Source: Phallusia mammillata
Taxonomy: Eukaryota > Chordata > Ascidiacea > Phlebobranchia > Ascidiidae
DNA: 64,000 nucleotides
Reading direction: 5' to 3'
Assembly (NCBI GenBank): GCA_003260075.1
Contig: QLIY01000765.1
Location: 1 to 64,000 of the forward strand
Part shown: positions 11,927 through 23,900 of the stretch, piece by piece
How positions within the stretch are numbered: the first letter of the stretch is position 1
Layout of the letters: every line of letters begins with the position of its first letter
Notes under the pieces: generated by a model
Database searches by the model: none
Told to the model about the DNA's origin: nothing
The model's input: only the letters and a program-made list of their open reading frames with translations
Translations under genes and position numbers: made by a program

Positions 11927-12611
11927 GTTGCCTATTAGACAGCACTCACCTGTCCTACATATATAACCAAGCTGGAGCACTTTGTTTTGACTTTATTATG
12001 TCATAATTTGTGATTTTTATACTTGACATGTGAATTAAATCAGTCCAAGTGACATGCTATTACAATCATAAATCAGAAAAAGATAGGTCCCCAAAGAGGC
12101 CTTAATTTACACAATAACATACAGCTGAATGTTTCTGTCTTAAAATACAGGCGGAATTGAGCATTTTCCAATGTTATTCTATTTTCTGGTTTGTAATGCT
12201 TCTGTACTTTCCATCAATGTGTAGCTACTAACAATCTTTCCACTGCAAACATGTGTTTTTCGCTTGTTTAATTAAGTCCTATTAATTAAACATAATGTTA
12301 TAAACAGCTTTGTGCCTGGTCTACTGCACTGTTTGTATTAAAAAGTTTTGACATTATACAAATCTTTTGCAAAACTGTCCCCTTTTAGCAACATGTTTAA
12401 AAACTTTTGGAAAATTATTCTCTCTCATACAATGAAAAATGTGTAATTTTTTAACAATGTTTATCATGCGATTTGTATCCTACGCAGGTTATTAGGTAAC
12501 AAAGTTTGTCTTAAAGGTCGATTATATCTGTAACCCCTTGGTGTATGGTTACGTGGGCATTTCGAAAAGCAGTGGATTTTATTGATACCGAGGAGTACCG
12601 TTAGTGAAGTA

Positions 12612-14069
12612 ATGGCGGCTAACAAGAAACAAAATGCAAGCCAGGCGAGTCTGCACAAAGTTATTATGGTTGGAAGTGGTGGAGTTGGAAAATCAGCTCT
12701 CACTCTTCAGTTTATGTATGATGAGGTAAGTTCAAACAAGTGACCTGTCAAAATCTTGTCTTTTATCATTTTATGGACCTTGCCATGTATTTTGCTTAAA
12801 ATATGTCCATAGATTACCAAATTTTCAGTACCAATCTTATAAAGATCATTTCATTATATGCGTACGTGTTTGACCTGTTTAGAATCTATGTTGGTATATT
12901 CTAAATATGGCCTGCAGCACTTGTGAACACTTAACCTTTGCTATAAATTAACCATATATGTATTTTTACAGCACCGAAGCGTACCACTGATAATGACTTG
13001 ATATATATATGTATATATTGCCACAACCTTTCATTAAACAGTTTGCCCATATAAAAGACAACATTGACCTTTCCATTTACCATGAGAGTGACAGTTATAA
13101 TTCATATTTTGTGTTTCAATTTTCTGGATTGCTGTGATACATTTAAACATTAAAATGATTTCAAACCGGATTTTAAAGATTCAATGGTGATATAGTTTTC
13201 TTTCCGCCGCAGTTTGTAGAAGATTATGAACCCACAAAAGCCGACAGTTACCGAAAAAAAGTAGTCCTTGATGGTGAGGATGCACAAATCGATATTCTCG
13301 ACACTGCAGGGCAAGAAGACTACGCTGCTATCAGAGACAATTACTTTCGCAGTGGGGAAGGGTTTCTTTGTGTATTTTCTATCACCGATAGTTCGTCCTT
13401 TGATGAAACTCAAGAATTCAGGTAGAAAATGCTGCTGAAAACTACCTTATTAGGTTTTTTACCACAAAACAGAGAAATTTAGCATTAGACGGTTTACATA
13501 CCACTCAGAACAGAGGTTTTCACCTTTTGTCCTTTCATTTACCCATTCTTAACATATATAATTTTGCTGTCTTTCATTTATATACTTGTCACATTTAAAA
13601 GCATTTCATATTTATCTTCAAGATTTCAAACTTCAGGGTTTAATGATGTTGTTTTGTTTTTCATAGGGAACAAATTTTGAGAGTGAAAGCTCCCCCCCCC
13701 CTGTCACATTTAAAAGCATTTCATATTTATCTTCAAGATTTCAAACTTCGGGGTTTAATGATGTTGTTTTGTTTTTCATAGGGAACAAATTTTAAGAGTA
13801 AAAGCAGTTGATTCCACCACAGCAGGAACGATACCTTTTCTTTTAGTGGGAAACAAATCTGATTTAGAGTCGAACCGACAGGTTAGTAAAATATGTTTTT
13901 TCAGGTTTACTGTACTACTGTAACATGCACTGTTGTGTAAGAAAATCTAACATTTGCACATTTTCCCTGAGGCACATTTTTCCTGATTGCATAGTTGAAA
14001 GTTCCTACAGAAACACACATAACAATGCAGAAATATATTTAAGCAAAGCAAAATGACATTTGACCCCCT

Positions 14070-14143
<74 letters not shown>

Positions 14144-17100
14144 ATATATATATTGCTCAAATACATTTGACTGATTTTGACAAAGTTTCATTGAATGGTT
14201 TTTTAATACATGTTTAAAAAAAAGTTTATTGTTAACCTTTTTATGTCTTATATATTTTTTGGTCATCGCGAATATTGTATTTATATGATTTAGGTCAGTC
14301 AAGCAGATGCCCAAGCGCTGGCCGAAAAAATGGGGGTCCAATATGTTGAAACCTCAGCAAAAACAAGGAACAACGTAGACAAGGTAAAATCACTTTCATT
14401 TCTTTTTTGGGGGAGAATTGCAAATGCTTTCATGTATAATTGTTAGTTTTGCATGGCCAAGTACATAGGCCCATAATTTTATGCGTAGATGCTGTTTGAA
14501 ATACCACAAAGACACATACAAATGAAATAATGGAAGTAAATGCCACATGTAATGATTTTTACACACCTGCATATTTTTGTTGCTTTGGTCAGGCATGGCC
14601 TTAGTTATTGGTTTTTGCATTGCATGCAGTTTTATTTCATTTTTTTGTTTTCCTCTTATGTTTTAGGCATTTTTTGATTTGCTCAAACTAATCAAAGCGG
14701 AAAAGAACAAAACCGTTGAGCAGAGGCCTGCAGACGGCGGCGCTGAAAAGCCTGGTTGTTTAGCTCAGTGCAAAAAACGTTGTACGATTTTGTAAAACAA
14801 CAAGGGTGTACATTGAAACGAGTTATGCATTCTAATTATATAGTGCTACTGTCTTCTTAAGATCTTGCATCATGGTATCATTGGTACTGCATTTTGCTTG
14901 ATTTGTATTTCATTCTGATGTACATATCACATCTCATGCTGTCTTCGCATAAATTAAAACCATACCATGTACTTATTAAAGGGGGATGTTGACTTCAAGT
15001 ATTTGATACAAAAAGTACACAGCAAGACAAATGTTTAAACTTATAAATGACTTAACAATGTTGTAAATTGTATTTTTTAGTACTAAAGACTCGCCTAACA
15101 CTTTCTATTCAACTGAAATACTTTTTGTTTAAAATTTAAATTAACAAAGCCATATGATAAATTCCAGCAGTCCAAAGATATTTTTTGGTACATATTTAAA
15201 TTAACTTGACAGTAAATTAAAATATTGTCCAACCAAAATCTTTATGCCGGCGCAAATACTAATTTTTTCAGTTGCATCATTGTAGACCTAGCTCCAATTA
15301 TTATTCATTCGCTGGCAATAGAGGTGCATGTAATCATTATTTGGCTTTATTTTGCATGCGTTTTACTGTTTTTATTTTCACTTGAAACAGTTTTGTGAAG
15401 CTTACTATTCATTATTCTTATTTGCTGCATCGAAAAATCATTGCGAATGCTGTCATAGCCACTACATTTAATTTTGTTTACTCTTTTTTTGTTCTTTGTG
15501 TTTTACTATCTTTCCATTTGAGTTGAAAAATGGATGATGACCTTTTTGTACTTCACATCTCTTTCCAACATTTAACATGAATGACCTAATTTTACTAGTT
15601 CTATGCTTTTGGGTATGATTGGGAAACAATAGTCAGTCAAACTGCCATAGTTTGTGACTTGATAGAAATATGGCATTATAGTAACAGGATCTTGATTAGT
15701 GAAAATCAAACTGTTTGCCATAGTACACCAGCCCCCCCCCCAGTTTGTGACTTGATAGAAATATGGCATTATAGTAACAGGATCTTGATCAGTGAAAATC
15801 AAACTGTTTGCCATGGTACACTAATACCAAGAATGGCACAAATATCAATTGTAACTCTCATTTAAAATCTTTTCTTGCTTCCAAAAAGCAGTTTTACTTA
15901 CCAAATTACAATTGTAATTATATTTCCTTGAATATTTTATGTTTTTAGCTCAAAAATTGTGTCACTAAAGAAAGTTTGGTTGTTGTACCCCAAGATTAAG
16001 AAGTTTGAGAACCACAGTTCTAAATTCAGTCATCTTGGCATACAACTTGTAATGTGACACTTCATTTGTGACAAATACCAATTGAAATACCAATATAGTG
16101 CCTCCAGGGTAATATTCAACCTTTTATAGACTTTGAACAGCAGTGGTGTCTATGGCCATGCCTCTAAATTTAATGTGTTACAACTGCTGTAAATCATTTT
16201 GTTGGTCAATAGTGAACTAACTGCCTCATTTTTCCTACTGCCAGCAAACTGCTACCAAATCATGTATCGCTAAATTTGACCAATACCTAAATGTGATACA
16301 CTATTAGATACCAAAAGTTTTTCTTGAAAACTGTGTACAATGGACAGGCCATTATAAACCGGCAAGCAGCCAATGAATGATTTAACATGTTAGAGGCAAA
16401 TGAGCAACAAGAGACTGCCAGTCAATCTCTACACCTCCTATCATCCGAAAGAATTAGGGCACCACTACCAGTAAATCAATTTTTGATTCCCCAATCAATT
16501 ACAGATTTAGTCAGGACCTGGTTGAGGTAAAAACTTTGTTTAAAGAAAGACATATAAAGTAGAATAATGCACTTTTGGCATCCAAATAATTTGTGTAACA
16601 AATTTCAAAGACCAAAAAAAATTGGAGCCTGTTTTTGCATTCCTTTATTACCTGTTGGTAAAAACTCTGGTTTAAAGAAATCAAGTCAAGTTAATGCATT
16701 TTTTGGGCATGCAAATGCTTTCCAAAAGGCAAAAAGAACATTAGTTTGCTGTTTTTGGCAATCGTTTTGCAACTGTAAGTAAAAAACTCTGGTTTCAAGA
16801 ACGACAAGTAATGATAAAGCATTTTTGTTGTGCAAATGCTTTCCAAACGAAAAAAAGAACATTAGTTGGCAGTTTTGGACGTTGCTTAGTTGACGGTAGA
16901 GTTTTTTCTTCACGGAAGCACGTATACTTGCTTTTGAAGCCAAGCTCGTTTCCTCTCAGTGTCACAGTTACCAGGTCTGGTTCCAACATTGTAACAACGC
17001 TGTAATATTGTATTTACCCCGATTCATATGCCGTCTTCATTTTACAATCCGCTTCACAGTCCGGTAATATTGTTATCTATGAAAATAAACTAACACCGCT

Positions 17101-17985
17101 CGACAAGAAGTGGACTGTCGTTTCCGTGGTGACGTCATCCGACGCTTAACAATGACGTAATCGTTTCCTAGGCGATAAGAAATGAAACATTAATATTTGA
17201 GTGGTTGTAAACAGGGCGTAAAATGTTGTGTCGTTTGTGGCTTGAAAAACTTGCCTGGAGCGACGCGTTGAATTGTGGGTAATTACAGACCTGCCGAAAG
17301 TTGAAACTTATCACGGATATTGGCTTGTGACATAACAAACAAACGACGACATATCATTCCAATGCCAACAGCGGTGATGAACTGTTTAACTCCCATGTTT
17401 GTATTCACGGCTGGATCAGTGCGGACCTTTTGTTGTGACGAATGACGTAATCCTCTCTTTGTTTTTGTGTGTCAACATTGCGCAGCTGTTTTATTTTTAG
17501 TTACAAAATTCACCGTTTTTAATACTCCTCATAGAAAATTTAAGCATTGCCTTCATAAAGCTACAAGAAAAAGGTTGTTTATGAGAAAAAACTGGAAATT
17601 GAGATTTAAGTAAAAGTTTACACATTAAAAATGCGGGTCTAAAAGATGCATATAAATTCGGTCCAAATTGCTCACAGAGCATTACGTCATCTTTTCTGCT
17701 TGAGGGATTTTAATACCAATGACGCCATCGACAATTCATTACGTCATAGGTTTCTTGCACACTCGACATTTTGGTCCCTGTTCTTTACAATGCATTAACA
17801 ACGATGTTTTTTGACTCGACGTCATCGATCCTTAATGACGTCATCGATCTTTAATAACGTCATCGTTTGTTGCGCAGGTTTTCTACGATCTGCTGCGCAT
17901 GATTGAGCAGGAAAAGGTCAAACAGGATAAGAAGCCAGTGACCGACGAAAAGTCATCCACCGGTTGTAAGTGCAACATTCTCTAG
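12612..17985 (+). CDS. RAL: RAL small GTPase, two alternative 3'-terminal exons
   Basis: Common exons are 12612-12725, 13213-13421, 13782-13881 and 14294-14383. They join to either 14667-14795 (213 aa) or 17878-17985 (206 aa). The G domain has P-loop GSGGVGKS at 21-28, DTAGQE at 68-73, NKSD at 132-135 and ETSAK at 160-164. The effector stretch [20 protein letters not shown] is diagnostic of RAL rather than RAS or RHEB. RAL is a membrane-anchored GTP switch that acts through exocyst and RALBP1. Both terminal exons start in phase 0 after NNVDK and end in CAAX motifs (CTIL or CNIL), which predict geranylgeranylation. Exon 3 is preceded by a truncated duplicate at about 13667-13691 that ends in a ten-C join and is an artefact. 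A 72-base poly-C run lies in intron 3. Confidence 0.95.
13667..13701 (+). pseudogene. False partial copy of RAL exon 3 at a poly-C join
   Basis: The acceptor and first ~25 bases of exon 3 (gggaacaaatttt...) appear here and again at 13782. They are separated by ten Cs at 13692-13701 within a larger duplicate (about 13586-13691 and 13702-13807). The copies differ at a few positions, as alleles would. This should not be annotated as an exon. Confidence 0.85.
14667..14795 (+). CDS. RAL: RAL terminal exon a (tail ending CTIL)
   Basis: The acceptor tgttttag precedes [10 protein letters not shown], the last helix of the G domain. The variable tail ends [14 protein letters not shown]. It has two cysteines upstream of the CAAX box and few basic residues next to it, which suggests possible palmitoylation as the second membrane signal. 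The stop is taa at 14793-14795. It joins exon 4 in phase 0. Confidence 0.93.
   Translation, partial: AFFDLLKLIKAEKNKTVEQRPADGGAEKPGCLAQCKKRCTIL
16526..16900. repeat. Three diverged tandem units of ~125 bp
   Basis: Units begin near 16526, 16655 and 16779 with related 'gtaaaaactctggtttaaagaaa' starts. They continue through 'atgcattttttgg', 'gcaaatgctttccaaa' and 'aagaacattagttt'. The period is about 124-129 bp, and units 2 and 3 are more alike than unit 1. The array lies between the two alternative RAL terminal exons. No coding potential is convincing. Confidence 0.75.
17878..17985 (+). CDS. RAL: RAL terminal exon b (tail ending CNIL)
   Basis: The acceptor tttgttgcgcag precedes [19 protein letters not shown], then a short linker and STGCKCNIL, stop tag at 17983-17985. 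It starts in phase 0 and replaces exon a residue for residue over the final helix (VFYDLLRMI versus AFFDLLKLI). Its own 3.1-kb separation and stop codon make it a mutually exclusive terminal exon. The tail is shorter and more lysine-rich than that of exon a. Before it was matched, this stretch would look like intergenic DNA. Confidence 0.93.
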   Translation, partial: VFYDLLRMIEQEKVKQDKKPVTDEKSSTGCKCNIL

Positions 17986-20045
17986 TCAGAAGAAAACTCG
18001 CAAGGTGTATAGGTCCTGGGTTCGAGTCCCACAAGGGGTAAAAACTTTGCAATGCGCCCCCGCAGTTTCTTTGTGTGTTAAACACGCCTCTTTTTAGTGT
18101 TTCTTCTTGGAACTATTTCAAGCCTGGGAAGCACTGTTTTTTTGTTTGTTTTTAAATATTGGTGAGCTGACTTGAAGTACATTTCCGACTTCTGACTTAT
18201 TATGTGCTGATCAGCCACCGTTTCCTAAAATTAAAAAATTACGAAAACACCTTGACAATTGCAATCTCATCAATTAACATCCCATATACCGGTGTTACTC
18301 AAATAAGTACGTGAAAACTTGTATAAATCCGCAACCACTTTATAGGAAATAGAAACAATATTTTACTTTTTTAACTTCTTTACATTTAATTCAGTCCACA
18401 AAAGATAATACCATGGCATAGATAGTCCGATAAATGAAAAAGTTGCGAAATACTGATTCAGATTAAGCGTTTGGATCTGTAAATAATCGAATAGCCATTC
18501 CCATCGATTCACTAAAGATATATTTGGCATTGAAGGGAGTTTGGCCACATCGGGTTTCATCAAACCAAGTAAATTTACCTCTTGTCATCTGTACATACAA
18601 ATTACTATATGAATTGATTGATATCATCTAGAACTGCGTCGATGGACCAATAAAATGCTTAATACGTCTCTGAAATGACCAGTTTATTTGCGAATATCAC
18701 CTGAATGGATATAGCGAAGTGGTAACTAGGCTTTTGTTTTAGAGAAGTCATACAAATGTACTATTCCTGTGTTTATTTGATCAACCTCTTGCAATTGCAT
18801 TAACTTCCGGATCTTTGTCCGTTTTTTCACTTTCCAGCTCGCCATATGTAATATGATCTCTATGTGTATGATATGATCTTTGTGTTGTGGTTTGGGCTGG
18901 TGGACAATCGCATGGTACCCGCATATTCGCATGGTGCCGTATACATGATGTTTTTTCACAGTATGTTACGCCTGTCGAACCTGTTTAGGGCCAACACGCA
19001 AGGATAATTAAATGTGTTACAGTCACGCTAAAAGCGAGTTTACAAGCGAGGTTCGTGCAGCCATCCGTGCTTGCGTAAGTTTTTAATACAACAGGGCCGT
19101 GTTTGCTGGACTCTGACTGACATTGTATTACTGTTTTGTTGGTTTGTGTACAACTAGCTGAAAGTAGTATTTTTGTGTGTTCCATTTTTAGTGAACTTAT
19201 TAGTCGTTATGTTATTGTTTGTTTTCTTTCTCTTCCCTTCCATAGTATTGTATTTCCGCCCAAAGAAATAAACGCGTATCTGTGTTTTGTGTGAGGGGTG
19301 TTGAAGACCTGAAGGTCACAAGACTTCGGAGACTTAAACAGTAGATTTTAGTGTGAAATACATGTCAAAATATCAAAGTTTTGCTTGAGCATATCCGTTT
19401 CTAAAAGTAATCCTGATCAGAGTTGAAAGTCGGGTCTGGTTGGGACTTTGGTGTGAATAAACCTGGCCGGATATGGGTTTGATTTTCACACTTGGGTCCT
19501 GTTGTGTAAAAAGTTAACCAACTTTTTTCGACTTGTTTAAAAAAAAGTTTTTGAGGCTGGTACCACCAATTTTCGGCCTTCGTTTACAGTTGAATTTTTT
19601 TTTAGATTTGTTTTGATAAAAATTTCTTTACTGAAAACGTGCAATAAGTCATGGGGGCAAGTGCGTATTGTTTCGTGTGCCCAATCTTTTTTGGCATGGG
19701 TTTCGATTTAAAAGTCAAAATTAAGATGAATGTGTTTAGGGCTTTGTGGGTATTCGTGAAGGTTGAGAACCACTGAGTTCTGCAGAAATTTACTTGTAAA
19801 GAGAATGGAAACATAAATAAATTTGGTTTATTTGACCACGAAATAGATTATACGATTTCAAAGCAGCTTTGCAAAATAAGTAGCCTCTGTTTAGCACCAA
19901 ATGGTACTAATTTAAACAACATCATATAAAAGCCCCCCCCCCCTTTGCAAAATAAGTAGCCTCTGTTTAGCACCAAATGGTACTAATTTACACAACATCA
20001 TATAAAAGTAACTTACATAAAAAATACTGCAAACACGTACATAAA
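17986..20045. other. Convergent intergenic region
   Basis: This holds the 3' UTR of RAL isoform b and that of the minus-strand cysteine-rich gene. A SINE-like B-box (gggttcgagtcccacaagggg) lies at about 18,011-18,035. A hAT-type right end (ggttgagaaccactg) lies at about 19,760. A poly-C join with a ~65-bp duplicate lies at 19933-19943. I see no other gene. Confidence 0.5.
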
Positions 20046-20905
20046 TTACAATTCATCCCACATTTTGCTTTTCTCCTTGATTTTGCCTTTTTTGTCGGCT
20101 TTCTCTTCCTCCTTTTTCTTTTCCTTCTCTTGTTTGGCCAAGGCCTCACGCTGTGCTTTGTCGATTGAATCCAGAATATTGCAGTTGACCTCTTCCTTGC
20201 AAACGCAGCCCGAGGTGTCAAGCTGAGCCAATTCCTCGCATTTTGTAAGCAACATTTGTGGCATTCGTCCATCGTATTTGCAAACGCTGCAAAAAGCATC
20301 AGAACAGTTAGTAATGAAAAGATGAGCGCACATTTCTATTGGGATTAGCCCTCAAGTGTTCACGTAGATCAGTGGTTCTCAAACTTTTTTATTGTCGGGG
20401 CCAAATGGCATTTTTTAAGTGTGGAGGGAGCCGCAAAATAACGAAACCTTGAGAAAATCACTAAAGAAGATGACTTTGAAAGCTAAAATAGCAATGTTTG
20501 GTGGTTTTCTGAGGTCTGGTGCGAGCCGCAAAATAAGTAGTTGGGAGCCGCATGCGGCCCCGAAAACCGAGTTTGAGAACCACTGATGTAGATTGTAGAC
20601 CATGCAACGGTAGAGTTGTAACAGGCAACGGTGCCTCAGATTCGACTGTTGTCGGGCTCAGCACGGGTCCCGAAAAGGCTACAGTCGTGGGTTCGAATCC
20701 CACCGGAAACTACATTTTTTTATTCTACGCCTTGCCATATGTCCAATGACTTCCATAGGTCTAGCGTGCTATGATTTACAGTTAGTAATTTAATAGAAAT
20801 GGAAAAATTCATCAGACACAGCGCATTTCTTGGAAAGTGTCTTTATCTTTGCCATGGTTATAGTCAGTGTTTTTTTAAGGTGTTTTGGGGGACCGTTTCG
20901 GATTT

Positions 20906-20994
<89 letters not shown>

Positions 20995-23900
20995 ACTACT
21001 TAGCGGTCACCCAAACCAAACCTTAAAAAAAACCTGGTTATAGTACAGTCGAGACTGTACGACTTGTACACGGAAATTGTACTGTAGAGGACTTCATGTA
21101 CGCTACAGGCACGGAAAAAGTAACTTACTCGCAAAAGCAGTGCATCTTGCATGTAGTTTCATCATCTGGATCTGGGCACGTCAAGTCTTCCGGACATGCG
21201 GGACAAAACTCTTCTCTTTCTTTGATGATTTTGTCGCAATTTTTGTTCATCAATTCCGATCCAGCGCGACATTTGCTGCAAAGAATAAATTTGTGTTGAA
21301 GTACAGTGCGCAAATTTCAAGTTTTAACACGGCTTCAGAATGTTCATCACTTCACCCAAGAAAATGACAAGCAGACAACACCATTATGACTGGAACTGAA
21401 TGCAGTTCTTCTAAAGATTCAAAACGTACTACCAACCTCTCGCATCAAGATTAACTAAATCCACTTACTTCTTCATTCCAGAGCCTATAGGCCTAATTGC
21501 GTGGCATTCCGACTTACAACAAAATTGCCTCTCCGATAAAATTTGGCACATGCATTGTTAACATAATCCAGTTTGTACGTCTTGGGTTGAAAGTTGATCC
21601 GTTTGTTTTTAAAATCGGTTTCGGGTTTAAGTTTAAAAAACGAGGTGGGTTCGGGTCCGATTACGCTTTATGTTACGTGAGCTTCGAAATTCCATTTTTT
21701 ACCAACGTGCGTTATCGCAGTACAGGGTGTGTATGGATTTGTGGCTTCGAGCTTACATATGTGGGTCACGTGCAGGGCCTTTCCGACCAAACTGGGCTAT
21801 GGTTTTGCGCATTTACATCAAGACAGGGACAAAATTCGATTAGTTTAGTATTATCTAATTCAGCGGTTGTCAAACAGTGCACCCTACGATATCGGAAATT
21901 TCTTACAAGATCCCATAATTTCATGACTATTTTTTTGTGCCATGGAAATTTTGTGGGTATTTTATTGGTGGTATCTGCCGGGTAAAAAAGTTTGATAAAC
22001 ACTGTTTTCACCACATACACTTATGAAGTCACTCACTCGCATAGGCATTGCAGTTGGCATTTCGCCTTTTTATAGTCGGTTGGAGACACAGGTTTTGTTT
22101 GTCCCTTTTCAATTAGAGGCTTCATTTTTTCGTTTAGCTCATCCGTTTCATCTCGAATTTTCTTTGCATTTTGTTCCAATGCGAGTTTGGCAGCTTCCAC
22201 ATCGACATCCTCAGTTTCTTTCAACATCTGTGCATGCAAATTGATGTTAAGGGCAAAATTTTGAAGTGCGTGTGGGCTATGCTTAAAAATGAGCCGAAGT
22301 GCCTTCGAAAATTATATTAAACATCATAATCAACTTGGATGTGGATTTTTTCTCGATTTAGGTGTATAAATTTACACAGTCATATTCAGCTATTATTGTA
22401 CTTTGATGCAATTAATCATTCGTAATGATTTTGTTTAAATGTGCACAAATGCCATTGAAAAATAAATAAATAAACGTGACAAATTTGAGGCGTTTTTTTC
22501 GTGAATTTGTTTAGTAAGTGGTGATATAGAAATAATCCAACATTAATAATGACATGAGCTTATGCCGAAACAATTCACAAAAACATGTCGTTTCATGACT
22601 TTTGGGACCCATATATTTCTCACAAAAAATGTGGTGACACAAAACCGTCCAAATACGGCTTATGTCACGATAACAAATTTGGCTCGGTTTATAACTGCGA
22701 TAATAGGCCATAACATTGAGAAATAGCCCAAACGAAAGTAACTGATGTTTTATATGTCGTTTAGTTTAAAGTAGTACTAACCTCCCTAAACTTTTCAACT
22801 TCTTCAGATGAAGGGCAGGTCGTGTTTTTGCAATCACAGTCGCTACGAGGAGGTCCAGCTTTTTTGCATTCAGCATCATACCCTTCTGGAACTTTGTTTT
22901 TGCATTTACTACAAAAACAGAGGGAATTGTTACTTTTTTCTCCAGTTTTATCCACGGCTAGTTTGACTTGTTCGTGGAACAATAGTACACCATGTTTAGT
23001 GTTGGGGTCTCATGTAGTCTACCATAAAAGATGCCACGAAACTGATTCTGCGCATGTAAGTGTATCCAGTGTGTGGGAATGACAGTAGCACCATTGTTAG
23101 ATAAGTCTGTTTTATTAATTTTTGTTCATTTTAATCTGTTTTTTATCTTAACTTGCAAAAATTGCACACTGTTTCGATCTACAAAGTCTTATTTGTTAAG
23201 CTGGTGACGAAACATTGACTGTTCAGGCAAAAAGTGCACAGAGATGCTTTTGTATTAACTTAATTTACTTGTGAAAATAAAAAAGAACTTTAGATGCCGT
23301 ATAGAGTAATGCGCCTTAACGTGTTTTTCGTCATAAAAAAAAAAAAAATTGGACACCTTTTAATATTAACGTGATGTTAGAAATAGCGGACGTTAATAAA
23401 TTCGAAAAAAATGGTTAGAACTTTAACTAAAACCAATAAAAAATAATTTCACAACTATTGATTATTATCAAAACCAATTTTACTCACGTGCAAAAGCATG
23501 GAATCACGCAGTGAATGGTCTCCCTGTATTCAGCCAACTTCATCCTTGCATCCTCAACCTCCGGACTTTCGAATTCCGATTTCGGAGGCTCAGGAAGAAC
23601 GCAAGAGATGGTTTCGGGATCAGGACATTGACATCCATCAGGGACGCCATTGTAAAGAGCACATTTGTATTCATCTCGGCTAAGAAGAGCCCCTTGGCAT
23701 TTTCTAAAAGTTTGTGACAGATGGTTAACTTAGAAAGAACATTTAGGAGGCAAATATTTGAAAAAAATAATTAAAAAAATTCGTAATAACGTTTTTTAGT
23801 GTTTTTGACTCATTGATGACCGAGATTATAACAATTACATGGGCCAAATCTTTCTTTGTGTAGTAAAAATATAAAGACGTCTCAACAAATGCTTACGTAA

